A stretch of DNA of 64,000 nucleotides from an uncultured Solobacterium sp. (GTDB lineage Bacteria > Bacillota_I > Bacilli_A > Erysipelotrichales > Erysipelotrichaceae), in contig CAJJTI010000001.1 in NCBI GenBank assembly GCA_905194705.1, positions 104,972 through 168,971 of the forward strand, read 5' to 3'. Of the stretch, positions 34,192-42,001 are shown piece after piece. The position numbers were made by a program, and so were the translations under genes. How positions within the stretch are numbered: position 1 is the first letter of the stretch; each line of letters opens with the position of its first letter. The notes below the pieces were generated by a model, which was not told the DNA's origin, ran no database searches, and was given only the letters and a program-made list of their open reading frames with translations.

Positions 34192-34442
34192 ATTTTACTA
34201 TTTACATAGATTCTGTATTTAACTTGAGCTTGTATTATATAATCACTATACTCTGAATAACTCTCACAAGTAAAACAACACCCTATTTTTGCTGAGTTAT
34301 CTCCTCGAGATCGACATATGCAATAATTACCAAATTGATCAGGATCTGCACAAGACTTACTATCTGCAGGAGTTGTTTGAATTATATAACCATCAATAAA
34401 TTGAATACAGAATGGATTAGGGTTATCAATAAAAGATTTCAT
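34182..34442 (-). CDS. Cys-rich 86-residue protein with YRIYV motif
   Basis: Seven Cys and VKYRIYVNSKMES; the stop lies in the acceptor stem of tRNA-Val. Member of the YRI-tail set with a five-residue extension that may be imposed by overlap with the tRNA. Confidence 0.6.
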   Translation of the reverse strand: MKSFIDNPNPFCIQFIDGYIIQTTPADSKSCADPDQFGNYCICRSRGDNSAKIGCCFTCESYSEYSDYIIQAQVKYRIYVNSKMES

Positions 34443-34461
34443 AAATATAATTAATTATTAG

Positions 34462-34533
34462 TCGAGTATGATTGTAACGCTCAATCCCCTAGAAATCCCA
34501 AATTTCTCGTGCTACTTCCACACCCCATACTCG
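34462..34533 (-). tRNA. tRNA-Pro(UGG)
   Basis: Acceptor CGAGTAT/ATACTCG, anticodon stem AGAAA/TTTCT with loop TTTGGGA (UGG). The T loop AGCGTTA lacks the usual TTC, an oddity. Discriminator A. Confidence 0.85.
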
Positions 34534-34544
34534 AAAACTATCCT

Positions 34545-34778
34545 TTATTCAAGGATAGCAGTTAATTTTGCAAGAACACTTTCGTTCTTTTTGCAGATTG
34601 TCTCAAGTGCTTCTTTCTCAGTTTGAGCAGCTTTAATTTCCTCTTCTTTAGCAGCAATACCTTCTTTTGCCTGAGTATTAACTGCATTAAGTCCATCAAT
34701 TGCTGTTTTAAAAGCATTTAAAACATTGTCTACTTTCTTCGACAGATCTGTAGATGTTGTACCTTTTGAATTAAACAT
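34545..34778 (-). CDS. 77-residue coiled-coil protein
   Basis: Almost entirely a coiled coil with heptads of Leu, Ile, Val and many Glu, Lys, Ala. Probably oligomerises. Function unknown. Confidence 0.65.
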   Translation of the reverse strand: MFNSKGTTSTDLSKKVDNVLNAFKTAIDGLNAVNTQAKEGIAAKEEEIKAAQTEKEALETICKKNESVLAKLTAILE

Positions 34779-34839
34779 GTTTAATAATTTTAAAAGTTAA
34801 TATTGTGAGAGAGTATTTACATACCCCCCCCAATAATAG

Positions 34840-34911
34840 AGGCCCCTAACGGTTACGATCCGTTCTCCTCAGGTTACAAAACTGACATTTTTCCAAATAA
34901 ACTAAGGGGCC
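34840..34911 (-). tRNA. tRNA-Thr(UGU)
   Basis: Acceptor GGCCCCT/AGGGGCC, anticodon stem TCAGT/CCTGA (one mismatch) with loop TTTGTAA (UGU), T arm AACGG-ATCGTAA-CCGTT, discriminator U. Confidence 0.88.
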
Positions 34912-34920
34912 ATTAAAATA

Positions 34921-35012
34921 AAGTTCTTAATCGTGCTTACAGCAAACGTCTTTACACACGAATAACAAGCTCTCCCAAATAGGGTATATTTGCAGCTAAT
35001 AATTAAGAACTT
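34921..35012 (-). ncRNA. Stem-closed RNA domain between two tRNAs
   Basis: 92 nt closed by an 11-bp stem AAGTTCTTAAT/ATTAAGAACTT; inner part contains further short stems and no ORF. Ends 2 nt before tRNA-Asp. Unlike a terminator, since no U tract follows. Could be a small RNA excised with the tRNAs. Confidence 0.5.
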
Positions 35013-35014
35013 CG

Positions 35015-35086
35015 CGGTCTTAACGAGAATCGAACTCGTGTCTCCAGCGTGACAAGCTGGAAGGATAACCACTACCCTATAAGACC
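35015..35086 (-). tRNA. tRNA-Asp(GUC)
   Basis: Acceptor GGTCTTA/TAAGACC, anticodon stem CCAGC/GCTGG with loop TTGTCAC (GUC), T arm ACGAG-TTCGATT-CTCGT, discriminator G. Confidence 0.93.
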
Positions 35087-35091
35087 ATTAT

Positions 35092-35268
35092 TTATAAAGT
35101 TATTCTATATTTAATACGTATATATACTCTACTTGGACAAGGATAAAAAGAACAATCTGAACTATATTGAAAACAACAAGGCAATTGCTTCTCAGAGAAA
35201 CAACTATTCCCTTCCTTACATATTTGTATATATTTCTTCTCACTAAGAAAATAAATCTTTTTAATCAA
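35092..35268 (-). CDS. Cys-rich 58-residue protein with YRI tail (TTG start)
   Basis: TTG at 35268. Six Cys (ICKEG, SCFSE, PCCFQ, CSFYPCP) and the tail VYIRIKYRITL. Too small for many gene finders; the conserved tail is the main evidence. Ends 6 nt from tRNA-Asp. Confidence 0.55.
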   Translation of the reverse strand: MIKKIYFLSEKKYIQICKEGNSCFSEKQLPCCFQYSSDCSFYPCPSRVYIRIKYRITL

Positions 35269-35289
35269 ACATTAAAAAATCTTGAATAA

Positions 35290-35557
35290 TTAATTTTCTA
35301 ATAGAAGTCTATAATTGCGAATAATTAAATTTCTGAAAAAGGTTGGACCCCATACCCAGTTTTGAGTATTTGCAAGATAAACTACATCCTTGGGTTCATA
35401 CTTTAAAGTATGAATTTGATCCGCATATTTTAGCATTTCGTTAACTACAAAGGGGGTGTACAGTTTTATTATCTTTTAAGACCTCCTTACTTGCAATTAC
35501 TATTTTATCTCTAATTTTTAGTCCATGTTTATGAAAATATTCTGAGCGTATTATCAT
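35290..35557 (-). pseudogene. Frameshifted YRI-tail gene
   Basis: Starts ATG at 35557 (MIIRSEYFHKHGLKIRD); the homologous continuation (FVVNEMLKYADQ to IIRNYRLLLEN) is one base out of frame after a run of five C. The end LIIRNYRLLL closely matches the intact paralogue at 36190-36483. Assembly error, decay or a slippage site are all possible. Confidence 0.5.
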
Positions 35558-35569
35558 ATATCTTATTTA

Positions 35570-36013
35570 TTAATCCCACCATTCTAACATATAGTTATAT
35601 CTAATTTTATTATATAAGTAAAGAGCCTTTTGTTGCCTTAATAATTCTCTTCGATATACTTGAAGTCCATCATATCGATCAAGATATTCAATTCCGAACC
35701 GAAATGCATTATTAATATTTACATATTTAACAAGTTTGAATTGAGGTTTACTCATTTCCATTTCAACAACTTCTAAAGCAGAATCTTCTTCTTGAATAAT
35801 ATCAATAAGTTTAATACATATAGATATCCAACGAATATCGTTAGTGTGATCTGTATGAGATTCATCTTTAAAAGATTTAAGCATTAACTGTAACTTAAAC
35901 TTTTCTAAATCAAGAAGATACCCATAATCAAATTGATAATCTGCTGATAATATTTTTCTATAAATATAGAGATTTCTAAAGAAGTTCCTAATTTTATACC
36001 ACCACTCTTTCAT
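35570..36013 (-). CDS. 147-residue protein, tryptophan-rich
   Basis: Start at ATG 36013, after tRNA-Gln; a longer frame would cross the tRNA. N-terminus KEWWYKIRNFF and C-terminus IRYNYMLEWWD frame a helical, charged domain with NDIRW. I recall this plan (KALxLY...IR...WWD) in Bacteroides phages but with no known role. Confidence 0.65.
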   Translation of the reverse strand: MKEWWYKIRNFFRNLYIYRKILSADYQFDYGYLLDLEKFKLQLMLKSFKDESHTDHTNDIRWISICIKLIDIIQEEDSALEVVEMEMSKPQFKLVKYVNINNAFRFGIEYLDRYDGLQVYRRELLRQQKALYLYNKIRYNYMLEWWD

Positions 36014-36027
36014 ATATTTAAAATTTA

Positions 36028-36102
36028 GTTGCCCCACCAGGGTACGATCCTGGAACTTTGCCTCCAAAGGGCAACGTCTTAGCCTATTAAACGACAGGGC
36101 AA
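36028..36102 (-). tRNA. tRNA-Gln(UUG)
   Basis: Anticodon stem TTGCC/GGCAA with loop CTTTGGA (UUG), acceptor TTGCCCT/GGGGCAA, T arm CCAGG-ATCGTAC-CCTGG, discriminator C. Confidence 0.9.
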
Positions 36103-36129
36103 TCAGTCTGATTTCATCAGAAAAGTGTA

Positions 36130-36161
36130 CAAATATAAGGACAAAAGTTAATATATCCAAA
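36130..36161 (-). promoter_or_regulatory. Bacteroides-type promoter of the tRNA array
   Basis: Minus strand TTTG, 20 nt, TATATTTG, a perfect consensus; the expected start is about 20 nt before tRNA-Gln. It would drive transcription of the tRNA/small-gene block from 36.1 kb leftward. Confidence 0.85.
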
Positions 36162-36189
36162 TATTTATACACTTATTTTTAAAAAATTA

Positions 36190-36483
36190 TTACAATAAAA
36201 TTCTATAGTTACGAATAATTAGCTTATGAACAAAAAGACTTGAGTATCTATACCAGTTATGTTTAATTTCAAAGTGCAAGTCTTCTCTGCCATACCAACC
36301 TATAACACCAGAAACTGTTAAGAATTTATTACAGTCTTCAGTCATTGCTGAAACAAATTTAGGACCTATAGGAACATTTTCCTCAACAGCGTTTTTATCA
36401 TACCAGTCTTTAGATTTTACTAATACTTTATCATTTTCCTTTAATTGATCTCAGAATTCTCGATTAGAATGCAATTTTTTCAT
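36190..36483 (-). CDS. 97-residue protein with YRILL tail
   Basis: One UGA-Trp (REFWDQL). Ends LIIRNYRILL, the same as the frameshifted gene at 35290. Contains a DKVLVKSKDWYD strand. A TAA follows the tail immediately. Overlaps its upstream neighbour by 20 nt. Confidence 0.6.
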
Positions 36484-37042
36484 CATAATAATCAATATTA
36501 TGCTCAGAATTGATTTCTACTTTTTCACTACCCACGTAGACAACAAATGTAGTTCCTTCTTCTATAGCTTTGTTATAAATTTCAGAAAGTTCCTTTTTGT
36601 TCTTAATACTACAGATATGATTATCTTCAGTATCATAGACTTCGTAGTCTATAGAAAATACTCCAAAGAGATCGCTTCCTATAAAACTCCCAAGAAATTC
36701 TTCAGCTTCATAGAAAACAGTTTCTGCAGAACTTTCTTCTTCATCAGTTTCTGCAAGAGCAGCTCGCATTGTTTCTGTATTATGTTCCTTTCGAGATATG
36801 TGAACAATACACTTATCTAATTCAGGAAATTTCACTGTTACAATATAAAACTCCTTCTTTTCTTCTTCATTAATATTTTTAAAGAACTTCTGTTCTATTT
36901 CAAAATCTGCAGGGTTTTCGATAAGAGGATTTTCATCATCGTGCATCCAAGTAAGTCCTTGTTCAGAATGAAGTTTGTTAATTACTGCCGTTACCTGTTC
37001 CTGAGTTTTACAGTGAATTACGTCAAAATACTGTACTATCAT
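36464..37042 (-). CDS. Unknown 192-residue acidic protein
   Basis: Acidic, alpha/beta, no recognised motif. Followed on the minus strand by the YRILL gene with overlap. Preceded by a palindromic hairpin at 37136-37160. Confidence 0.65.
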   Translation of the reverse strand: MIVQYFDVIHCKTQEQVTAVINKLHSEQGLTWMHDDENPLIENPADFEIEQKFFKNINEEEKKEFYIVTVKFPELDKCIVHISRKEHNTETMRAALAETDEEESSAETVFYEAEEFLGSFIGSDLFGVFSIDYEVYDTEDNHICSIKNKKELSEIYNKAIEEGTTFVVYVGSEKVEINSEHNIDYYDEKIAF

Positions 37043-37135
37043 AGTTGTTTTAAAATAATTTACATTTTATTTATTCTTTGGTTTCGATATCTATCTACTT
37101 ACAACACCACCACGTGAAGGTAGAATAAAGGTGTC

Positions 37136-37160
37136 ATAGGAGAGCATATGCTCTCCATAG
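37136..37160 (-). terminator. Palindromic hairpin after the AAA+ gene
   Basis: Near-perfect palindrome around GGAGAGCATATGCTCTCC. It sits just beyond the stop of the AAA+ gene; no U tract, so weak as a terminator, may instead be a mRNA 3' end stabiliser or binding site. Confidence 0.4.
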
Positions 37161-37163
37161 CAC

Positions 37164-38573
37164 TTAGTCTTGCATTTCAATAAGTTCATCTACTTTCTTC
37201 TCAACGCGATCAATACCAGTAATTTCGCGAATTGATTCAGCAAATTTAACTTCAGGAGTTTCAGTCATATCTTTCTTCTGAGCAAGACCTACTTGACGCA
37301 GATAAGATTCAACTGCTACTTTAATATACTGAGGTAATACAACCTTAGTATCATCCATAAAGATCATATCACTCTTTACAGATTCTACAATCTCAGCCAT
37401 GAATGCAGGAGCAATGTTCGAATCTCGGATCTGCTTACATACTGCAGAGAAATCTCCCTGAAGAGTATAATCTCCTACAAAAGAACGCTCAATGAACTCT
37501 TTAGCAGTAGCTTCATCTAAAGCACCTAAAGAGATAACTTTGCCAATACGCTTACCACGCAGAAAAGTCGGCTCAATAAGCTCAAGATGATTAGTAGTAA
37601 ACAGAGTAATTACATTCATACCCTTAGTATCACCACCATCAAGAGTATTAAGAATATCCTGCATAGCAGCATCTCGTTTACCACGAGTTACTTGGTCAAT
37701 ATCCTCAACGAAGATAACAACTCCATGACCAGTTCCATCAATTACTTTACAAAGACGAATAGTCTCAGCAAGTAATGTAGGATCTTTCAGATACACGCTT
37801 ACCCAATTATTCTGAATAGCTTCCTGAATAAGCTTAAAAGCAAGCAGAGTTTTACCAGTTCCATAAGGACCTTCAAACAATGCACCATATTTCAGAGGAA
37901 TTCCTCGTTCAGTACACTTTTCAGGATACTTAATACGAGACTTAAGAGGACGTAATCCGAGAGCAGTATCTTCAGAAAGAACCATCATTTCACGGTCAAT
38001 ATTTGACAGATCCATGACAAGAGGATTGTTGAGATCAGAGATCTCTAATGCCTGACTCTTATAAATAGAATCAGTTGCAAGAAGTTCTTTTGTCCGATCG
38101 ATAATGTCGTCCATCAGAGTAGTAAACCTGAACTGACACTTACCCTTGATATAGAGATGGTGATCATTACCATTATAAGAGATAGAAATAACACTTCCTT
38201 CTCCTAAATCCGCAAGTTCAATATCTCCATACGGAACTTTAACACGACGTCCATCAGCAAGGATAACTTCAATAGTATTAACAGTATCATCACCTCCTGA
38301 AGGGTTATCGTTTTTAGCTGCTGATACAATTCCAAAAACTTCCTGGATTGCACGATTCAGCTGATAAACTCCATCATTCATAAAACACAAGATCTTATGA
38401 TTGAATGTACCCATACGCTTCGACTGCTTAATCTCGTTTTCAACAAAATTTAAAGCGTCCGAATAACGCATACGAGGATCAGACATTACCTGAATAAATT
38501 TCTCTTTTTGCTCCTGCTCATACTTAGAAACAGTACTTCGCATTACGCTTTTAACTCCTACAGGATTTCCCAT
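37164..38573 (-). CDS. AAA+ ATPase (classic/FtsH-like core)
   Basis: 469 residues. N-terminal 200 residues are an unknown beta/alpha domain; then Walker A EGPYGTGKT, Walker B VVIFVEDID, sensor LFTTNHLELIEP and arginine finger FLRGKR, the pattern of classic AAA ATPases. GC content and codon use look richer than neighbours. May thread proteins or remodel complexes. Confidence 0.85.
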   Translation of the reverse strand: MGNPVGVKSVMRSTVSKYEQEQKEKFIQVMSDPRMRYSDALNFVENEIKQSKRMGTFNHKILCFMNDGVYQLNRAIQEVFGIVSAAKNDNPSGGDDTVNTIEVILADGRRVKVPYGDIELADLGEGSVISISYNGNDHHLYIKGKCQFRFTTLMDDIIDRTKELLATDSIYKSQALEISDLNNPLVMDLSNIDREMMVLSEDTALGLRPLKSRIKYPEKCTERGIPLKYGALFEGPYGTGKTLLAFKLIQEAIQNNWVSVYLKDPTLLAETIRLCKVIDGTGHGVVIFVEDIDQVTRGKRDAAMQDILNTLDGGDTKGMNVITLFTTNHLELIEPTFLRGKRIGKVISLGALDEATAKEFIERSFVGDYTLQGDFSAVCKQIRDSNIAPAFMAEIVESVKSDMIFMDDTKVVLPQYIKVAVESYLRQVGLAQKKDMTETPEVKFAESIREITGIDRVEKKVDELIEMQD

Positions 38574-38835
38574 TTTTAATTTTATTTATATTTTTTATTA
38601 CAGTTTGACAATATTCTTTAGTTGTAGTTAAACAACCAAATGTAACAAAATGTTCTTCTTTTGTTATAGTAAGAGATTTTTCCTCAATTTTTTCTCTTGA
38701 GAAAGGACTATCATATAATCTTTTTAATAAAGAATATTTTACAGCAGTGTTCTTACAGAAAATTGTATCTTTTTCTTCAATGTAGATTACAGGATATCCT
38801 TCAACTTCTCCTACAATATGTTCTTTAAGATCCAT
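38551..38835 (-). CDS. Unknown 94-residue protein
   Basis: Two strands then a helical segment; Cys at FGCLTTT and EYCQ. Overlaps the AAA+ gene by 23 nt. Confidence 0.6.
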   Translation of the reverse strand: MDLKEHIVGEVEGYPVIYIEEKDTIFCKNTAVKYSLLKRLYDSPFSREKIEEKSLTITKEEHFVTFGCLTTTKEYCQTVIKNINKIKNGKSCRS

Positions 38836-38842
38836 ATTTTTA

Positions 38843-39034
38843 TTAGAAGTCTACATAATAATCGACTAAATCATCCATAAAGTAGGATGCAGGACGATTG
38901 GTTATTTCTGCCAGTATTTCATACTGTTCAGGAGTATAGTCTGTTACTCCTAAGATTTGTCTAGCTTGTTCAGGAGTGATGTCTAAGCTAGTAGATTTAG
39001 TGTGATTTTCGAAAATTACAAGTTTATAATGCAT
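38843..39034 (-). CDS. Unknown 63-residue acidic protein
   Basis: Strand followed by two helices (TPEQARQILG, TPEQYEILAEI). No motif. Lies between tRNA-Arg and the 94-residue gene. Confidence 0.55.
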   Translation of the reverse strand: MHYKLVIFENHTKSTSLDITPEQARQILGVTDYTPEQYEILAEITNRPASYFMDDLVDYYVDF

Positions 39035-39057
39035 AGTGTGTAAAAATTAAACGTCTG

Positions 39058-39129
39058 CACTCTCGAGAGGAATCCAACCTCTATTACAAAATCCGTAGTT
39101 TTGCGTCCTATGCCTTGAACAACGAGAGT
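39058..39129 (-). tRNA. tRNA-Arg(ACG)
   Basis: Acceptor ACTCTCG/CGAGAGT, anticodon stem CAAAA/TTTTG with loop CTACGGA (ACG), T arm AGAGG-TTGGATT-CCTCT, discriminator G. Confidence 0.9.
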
Positions 39130-39191
39130 ATATTGTTACTTAGTGACAACCTGTCTCGATTTCATGACAGCCTCTACTCCGAGAGATTGCT

Positions 39192-40106
39192 CTAGCGAGT
39201 TTTGTTATTAATTTCTTCATTTGTTAACCAATGACTTTCTAATTTTCCATTCTCATATAGAACTCCAAACTTATGTTTTTCATTCTTAATTCGTTTACCA
39301 ACTACTTTAACTAAATCAGAAAAAGTAGCTGTTTTAGAGGGTTCAACAAGAAAACAACTTCTTTTAAGGAGAATTTGTATATCGTGCATTAAACTTAAAG
39401 AATCAAAATAATGTGTAATATCTGTTTGACAGCCATGAGCATAAGGAGATGATAACTCACAATCTAGGAATATATTTTCAAAAGATACATACTTATCACT
39501 ATTTTGTAATTCGTTTAGCTTGATTGTTTTAACATGATATACATTTGATAATAATCTTATTGCTTTAAGAACTTCTATTTTATTATCAATATATCCTTGA
39601 ACTAAATTAAGATTAACGCGAATTTTATTCCGAATTTCAGGATTTATGTGCGTTAACATAAATAAAGTTTCAAGTCTATCATGTTTTGAAGAAGCGTGTA
39701 ATACTACATTATTGATTCTGGAATCATAATGTTGAAGTGATACATTTAATCCATCAATTAACTTTATAATATCTATTAATAGATTTTTAGTATCAAGATT
39801 TATATCTATACTTATGGGTAAAGAAGTTGTAACATAAATTTTCTTTACTTTAGTGTATGAACGAACTAAATGTACAAATTGATAGAGTTTCTGTAAGTCT
39901 AATAAAGGTTCTCCACCTACTATAAGTATATTTTTAAAATCACTATCAAAAACAGATTTAGCTAAGGCAGCTACATCTGTTTTTCCTAATGACTTGATTC
40001 CAAATTTTTCAATGCAGAAAGAACAATTATTATCACAAGCCTTAGTGAATCGAATATCTAATGACTCGTAAATTCCATCGCAAGAATTACATTTCCAATT
40101 TATCAT
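39192..40106 (-). CDS. Radical SAM protein
   Basis: 304 residues. CDNNCSFC gives the CxxxCxxC [4Fe-4S] ligands, followed by LIVGGEPLL (SAM-binding GGEP) and a TIM-barrel pattern. An N-terminal CNSC pair may add a zinc site. Substrate unknown; compared with QueE or MoaA there is no diagnostic motif. Radical SAM proteins modify RNA, proteins or cofactors. Confidence 0.85.
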   Translation of the reverse strand: MINWKCNSCDGIYESLDIRFTKACDNNCSFCIEKFGIKSLGKTDVAALAKSVFDSDFKNILIVGGEPLLDLQKLYQFVHLVRSYTKVKKIYVTTSLPISIDINLDTKNLLIDIIKLIDGLNVSLQHYDSRINNVVLHASSKHDRLETLFMLTHINPEIRNKIRVNLNLVQGYIDNKIEVLKAIRLLSNVYHVKTIKLNELQNSDKYVSFENIFLDCELSSPYAHGCQTDITHYFDSLSLMHDIQILLKRSCFLVEPSKTATFSDLVKVVGKRIKNEKHKFGVLYENGKLESHWLTNEEINNKTR

Positions 40107-40468
40107 TGTTTTCTATCTCCATATCTCAAATATGTATAAACTACTAAAAATATAATAATAATAGTTAGACATAGAAATAAAGATACGAATATTATATTTG
40201 TTAATGAAAATCCAAATAATATACTAACAATATAACTGATGTAACTTACAAAGACATAATATATTATCAGTCTATGATAGATACAAAACTTAAATGTTAG
40301 TGAGAGTATAAGTAATCCAATTGCAATTAAAAGATCAGTAATTGAACTGACCAACCCAATCAACAAAGAACTAACTACAAAATATTCAGCTAGTAGCAAT
40401 ACTAAAATTTTAATTGCAAGAAGTACAGGAGCTAATCTAATGAAAATTATGCTAAGTTTTCTTAACAT
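40103..40468 (-). CDS. 121-residue membrane protein
   Basis: About four transmembrane helices; hydrophobic throughout with a basic start and end. Adjacent to two smaller membrane proteins; could be holin-like or a transporter fragment, nothing specific seen. Confidence 0.6.
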   Translation of the reverse strand: MLRKLSIIFIRLAPVLLAIKILVLLLAEYFVVSSLLIGLVSSITDLLIAIGLLILSLTFKFCIYHRLIIYYVFVSYISYIVSILFGFSLTNIIFVSLFLCLTIIIIFLVVYTYLRYGDRKQ

Positions 40469-40674
40469 TATAATTTCTTAATAATACTTAAAAGTAATCC
40501 AATCTTAAAACAAAGACTTGGAGAAATAGTATAAATAATTGCTTCTGTAGGAAATACATTAGGAATAATTGCACTCCAAGAAAAATAAAGAATTAATGCT
40601 ATAATCACAGCACGTAATATAATCCAAAGTAGTATAGCTACTATAGAATATATAGTATAATCAGAAGTTTTCAT
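40468..40674 (-). CDS. 68-residue membrane protein
   Basis: Two transmembrane helices with Trp-rich interface residues. Stop and start share bases with neighbours on both sides. Confidence 0.55.
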   Translation of the reverse strand: MKTSDYTIYSIVAILLWIILRAVIIALILYFSWSAIIPNVFPTEAIIYTISPSLCFKIGLLLSIIKKL

Positions 40675-40796
40675 TATAATATAATATTAAGTAATAAAAT
40701 TACTACAAATAACATAATAAAATATGTAATTAAAGTAAATATCCGAGAAAGACATCCGTATTTTGTACAAATGTCATAAGAAGTTAACTTATCCAT
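40674..40796 (-). CDS. 40-residue membrane protein
   Basis: One transmembrane helix (FIMLFVVILLLNII) after a short soluble part with two Cys. ATG at 40796, TAA overlapping the next ATG. Confidence 0.5.
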   Translation of the reverse strand: MDKLTSYDICTKYGCLSRIFTLITYFIMLFVVILLLNIIL

Positions 40797-41053
40797 ATAC
40801 GGTATTTTACATAACAAGTAATATCCTTAGGTTCTATATATCTTCCACAAATAAGATTTAATTTTTTAGATTCTTTAAAAGTAAAATTACATTTAACAAG
40901 ATGAGATATTAGATCCTTAGGAATCTTCCAACTTAAACTAGAACTTCGAGCCAAAATAACAGTTCCACCTTCATCTATACCTAATATCAAGCATATCTTG
41001 TTTTTTGCATACCGTAATCCACGGGCATATTTAATCTGTACTATTTTATCCAT
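40784..41053 (-). CDS. 89-residue protein with YRIWI tail, tandem copy 1
   Basis: First of three tandem paralogues. Shared features: N-terminal KIVQI, a middle L-S-W-K/E strand (SSLSWKIPKDL), an RY stretch, and the tail VKYRIWIS. Function unknown. Confidence 0.62.
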   Translation of the reverse strand: MDKIVQIKYARGLRYAKNKICLILGIDEGGTVILARSSSLSWKIPKDLISHLVKCNFTFKESKKLNLICGRYIEPKDITCYVKYRIWIS

Positions 41054-41310
41054 ATACGATATTTTGTAATCTCATATTCATCCCCTACAACAAGTACTCT
41101 TCCATATCTTAATGATTTTTTCTCTAGGTTAACAAAATCCTTAACTTCTGGAAGCCACTCATCAAATTCCCAAGACAAAAATTTATTACTTCCAACTATA
41201 AGTCTACTTGGAGGTGCAAAAGGATTATTGTAAGTTCCTACGACCTCACAAATTCTAAATGACAATCGTTCATCATAGAAAGAATCTATAATTTGAACTA
41301 TCTTACCCAT
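41041..41310 (-). CDS. 89-residue protein with YRIWI tail, tandem copy 2
   Basis: Paralogue of the flanking genes: GKIVQI start, FLSWEFDEWLPE middle, LRYGRVLVV strand, tail TKYRIWIK. Overlaps both neighbours by 13 nt. Confidence 0.62.
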   Translation of the reverse strand: MGKIVQIIDSFYDERLSFRICEVVGTYNNPFAPPSRLIVGSNKFLSWEFDEWLPEVKDFVNLEKKSLRYGRVLVVGDEYEITKYRIWIK

Positions 41311-41570
41311 ATTCTATAAACTATTTGTATACACATATCACTATATACTATTACATGCCCATATCGATAATTCATAGAATATGGAATAAAATCTTCTTTA
41401 TGTATAGGTAACCATTTTTTAAATTCCCAAGCTAAACGTTGATTACTTCCTAATACACTTAGAAAACCTTCCATAGAATTATATACTCCAACTTCTAAAG
41501 CTATTCTATATTGTTTTAGATTGTATAGATGTACGTTATGATATTGAAATATCTTTAATTTACTACTCAT
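41298..41570 (-). CDS. 90-residue protein with YRIWV tail, tandem copy 3
   Basis: ATG at 41570. RLAWEFKKWLPI and YRYGHVIVY match copy 2, tail IVYRIWVR. It follows the terminator and tmRNA on the minus strand, i.e. it starts this small operon. Confidence 0.62.
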   Translation of the reverse strand: MSSKLKIFQYHNVHLYNLKQYRIALEVGVYNSMEGFLSVLGSNQRLAWEFKKWLPIHKEDFIPYSMNYRYGHVIVYSDMCIQIVYRIWVR

Positions 41571-41579
41571 AAATTTCAA

Positions 41580-41617
41580 TTTTAAAAAATACTCAGCCAC
41601 CTAAGTAGCTGAGTATT
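41580..41617 (-). terminator. Rho-independent terminator after tmRNA
   Basis: Minus strand AATACTCAGC, 10-nt loop, GCTGAGTATT, then TTTTTAAAA. Ends the tmRNA transcript 6 nt after its 3' end. Confidence 0.9.
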
Positions 41618-41623
41618 AAATAG

Positions 41624-42001
41624 TGGAGCTGACGCGAATCGAACGCGTGTCTCCTAATTCTCCTAATATCAACTTATTACGTGTGTTAGTTTTGTTTTAA
41701 TTGGAACTACCCAATAGGGGTACCCGAAGGTGACCCATCCACCAGCTCATTTTTAAGGAACGAAGCCAAACCTTGAAAGGAAGTGTTGTTCTCGCCAGTT
41801 TAAGAGTGACGAACCTCCCATTGATTTACGCAGCTATTAAAGCTACTCCTTCAATGTCGCCAAACAGCGCCGTCTCAACCTTGTTGATAATGCGCGAAAA
41901 AATGTTATTTGCGTTTATTGTTTGAATCTGTTTTACGAGTATGAATCAAACTCGACACGATTGATATTACTTGACATTAGGATCAAATACCTAGCAGCCC
42001 C
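41624..42001 (-). ncRNA. ssrA: tmRNA (SsrA), phage-encoded
   Basis: 378 nt. The ends form a tRNA-Ala-like half: GGGGCTG pairs CAGCTCC with G3.U70, the alanine identity pair; T arm ACGCG-TTCGATT-CGCGT; discriminator A. An mRNA-like part follows CTCGTAAAA, a match to the E. coli tmRNA just before its tag. Tag frame runs from GCA at 41912 to TAA at 41826: it begins Ala-Asn-Asn and ends Ala-Leu-Ile-Ala-Ala, i.e. a ClpXP-type degron, 28 residues in all. tmRNA rescues stalled ribosomes and tags the peptide for degradation. Strong end structures support it. Confidence 0.88.
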
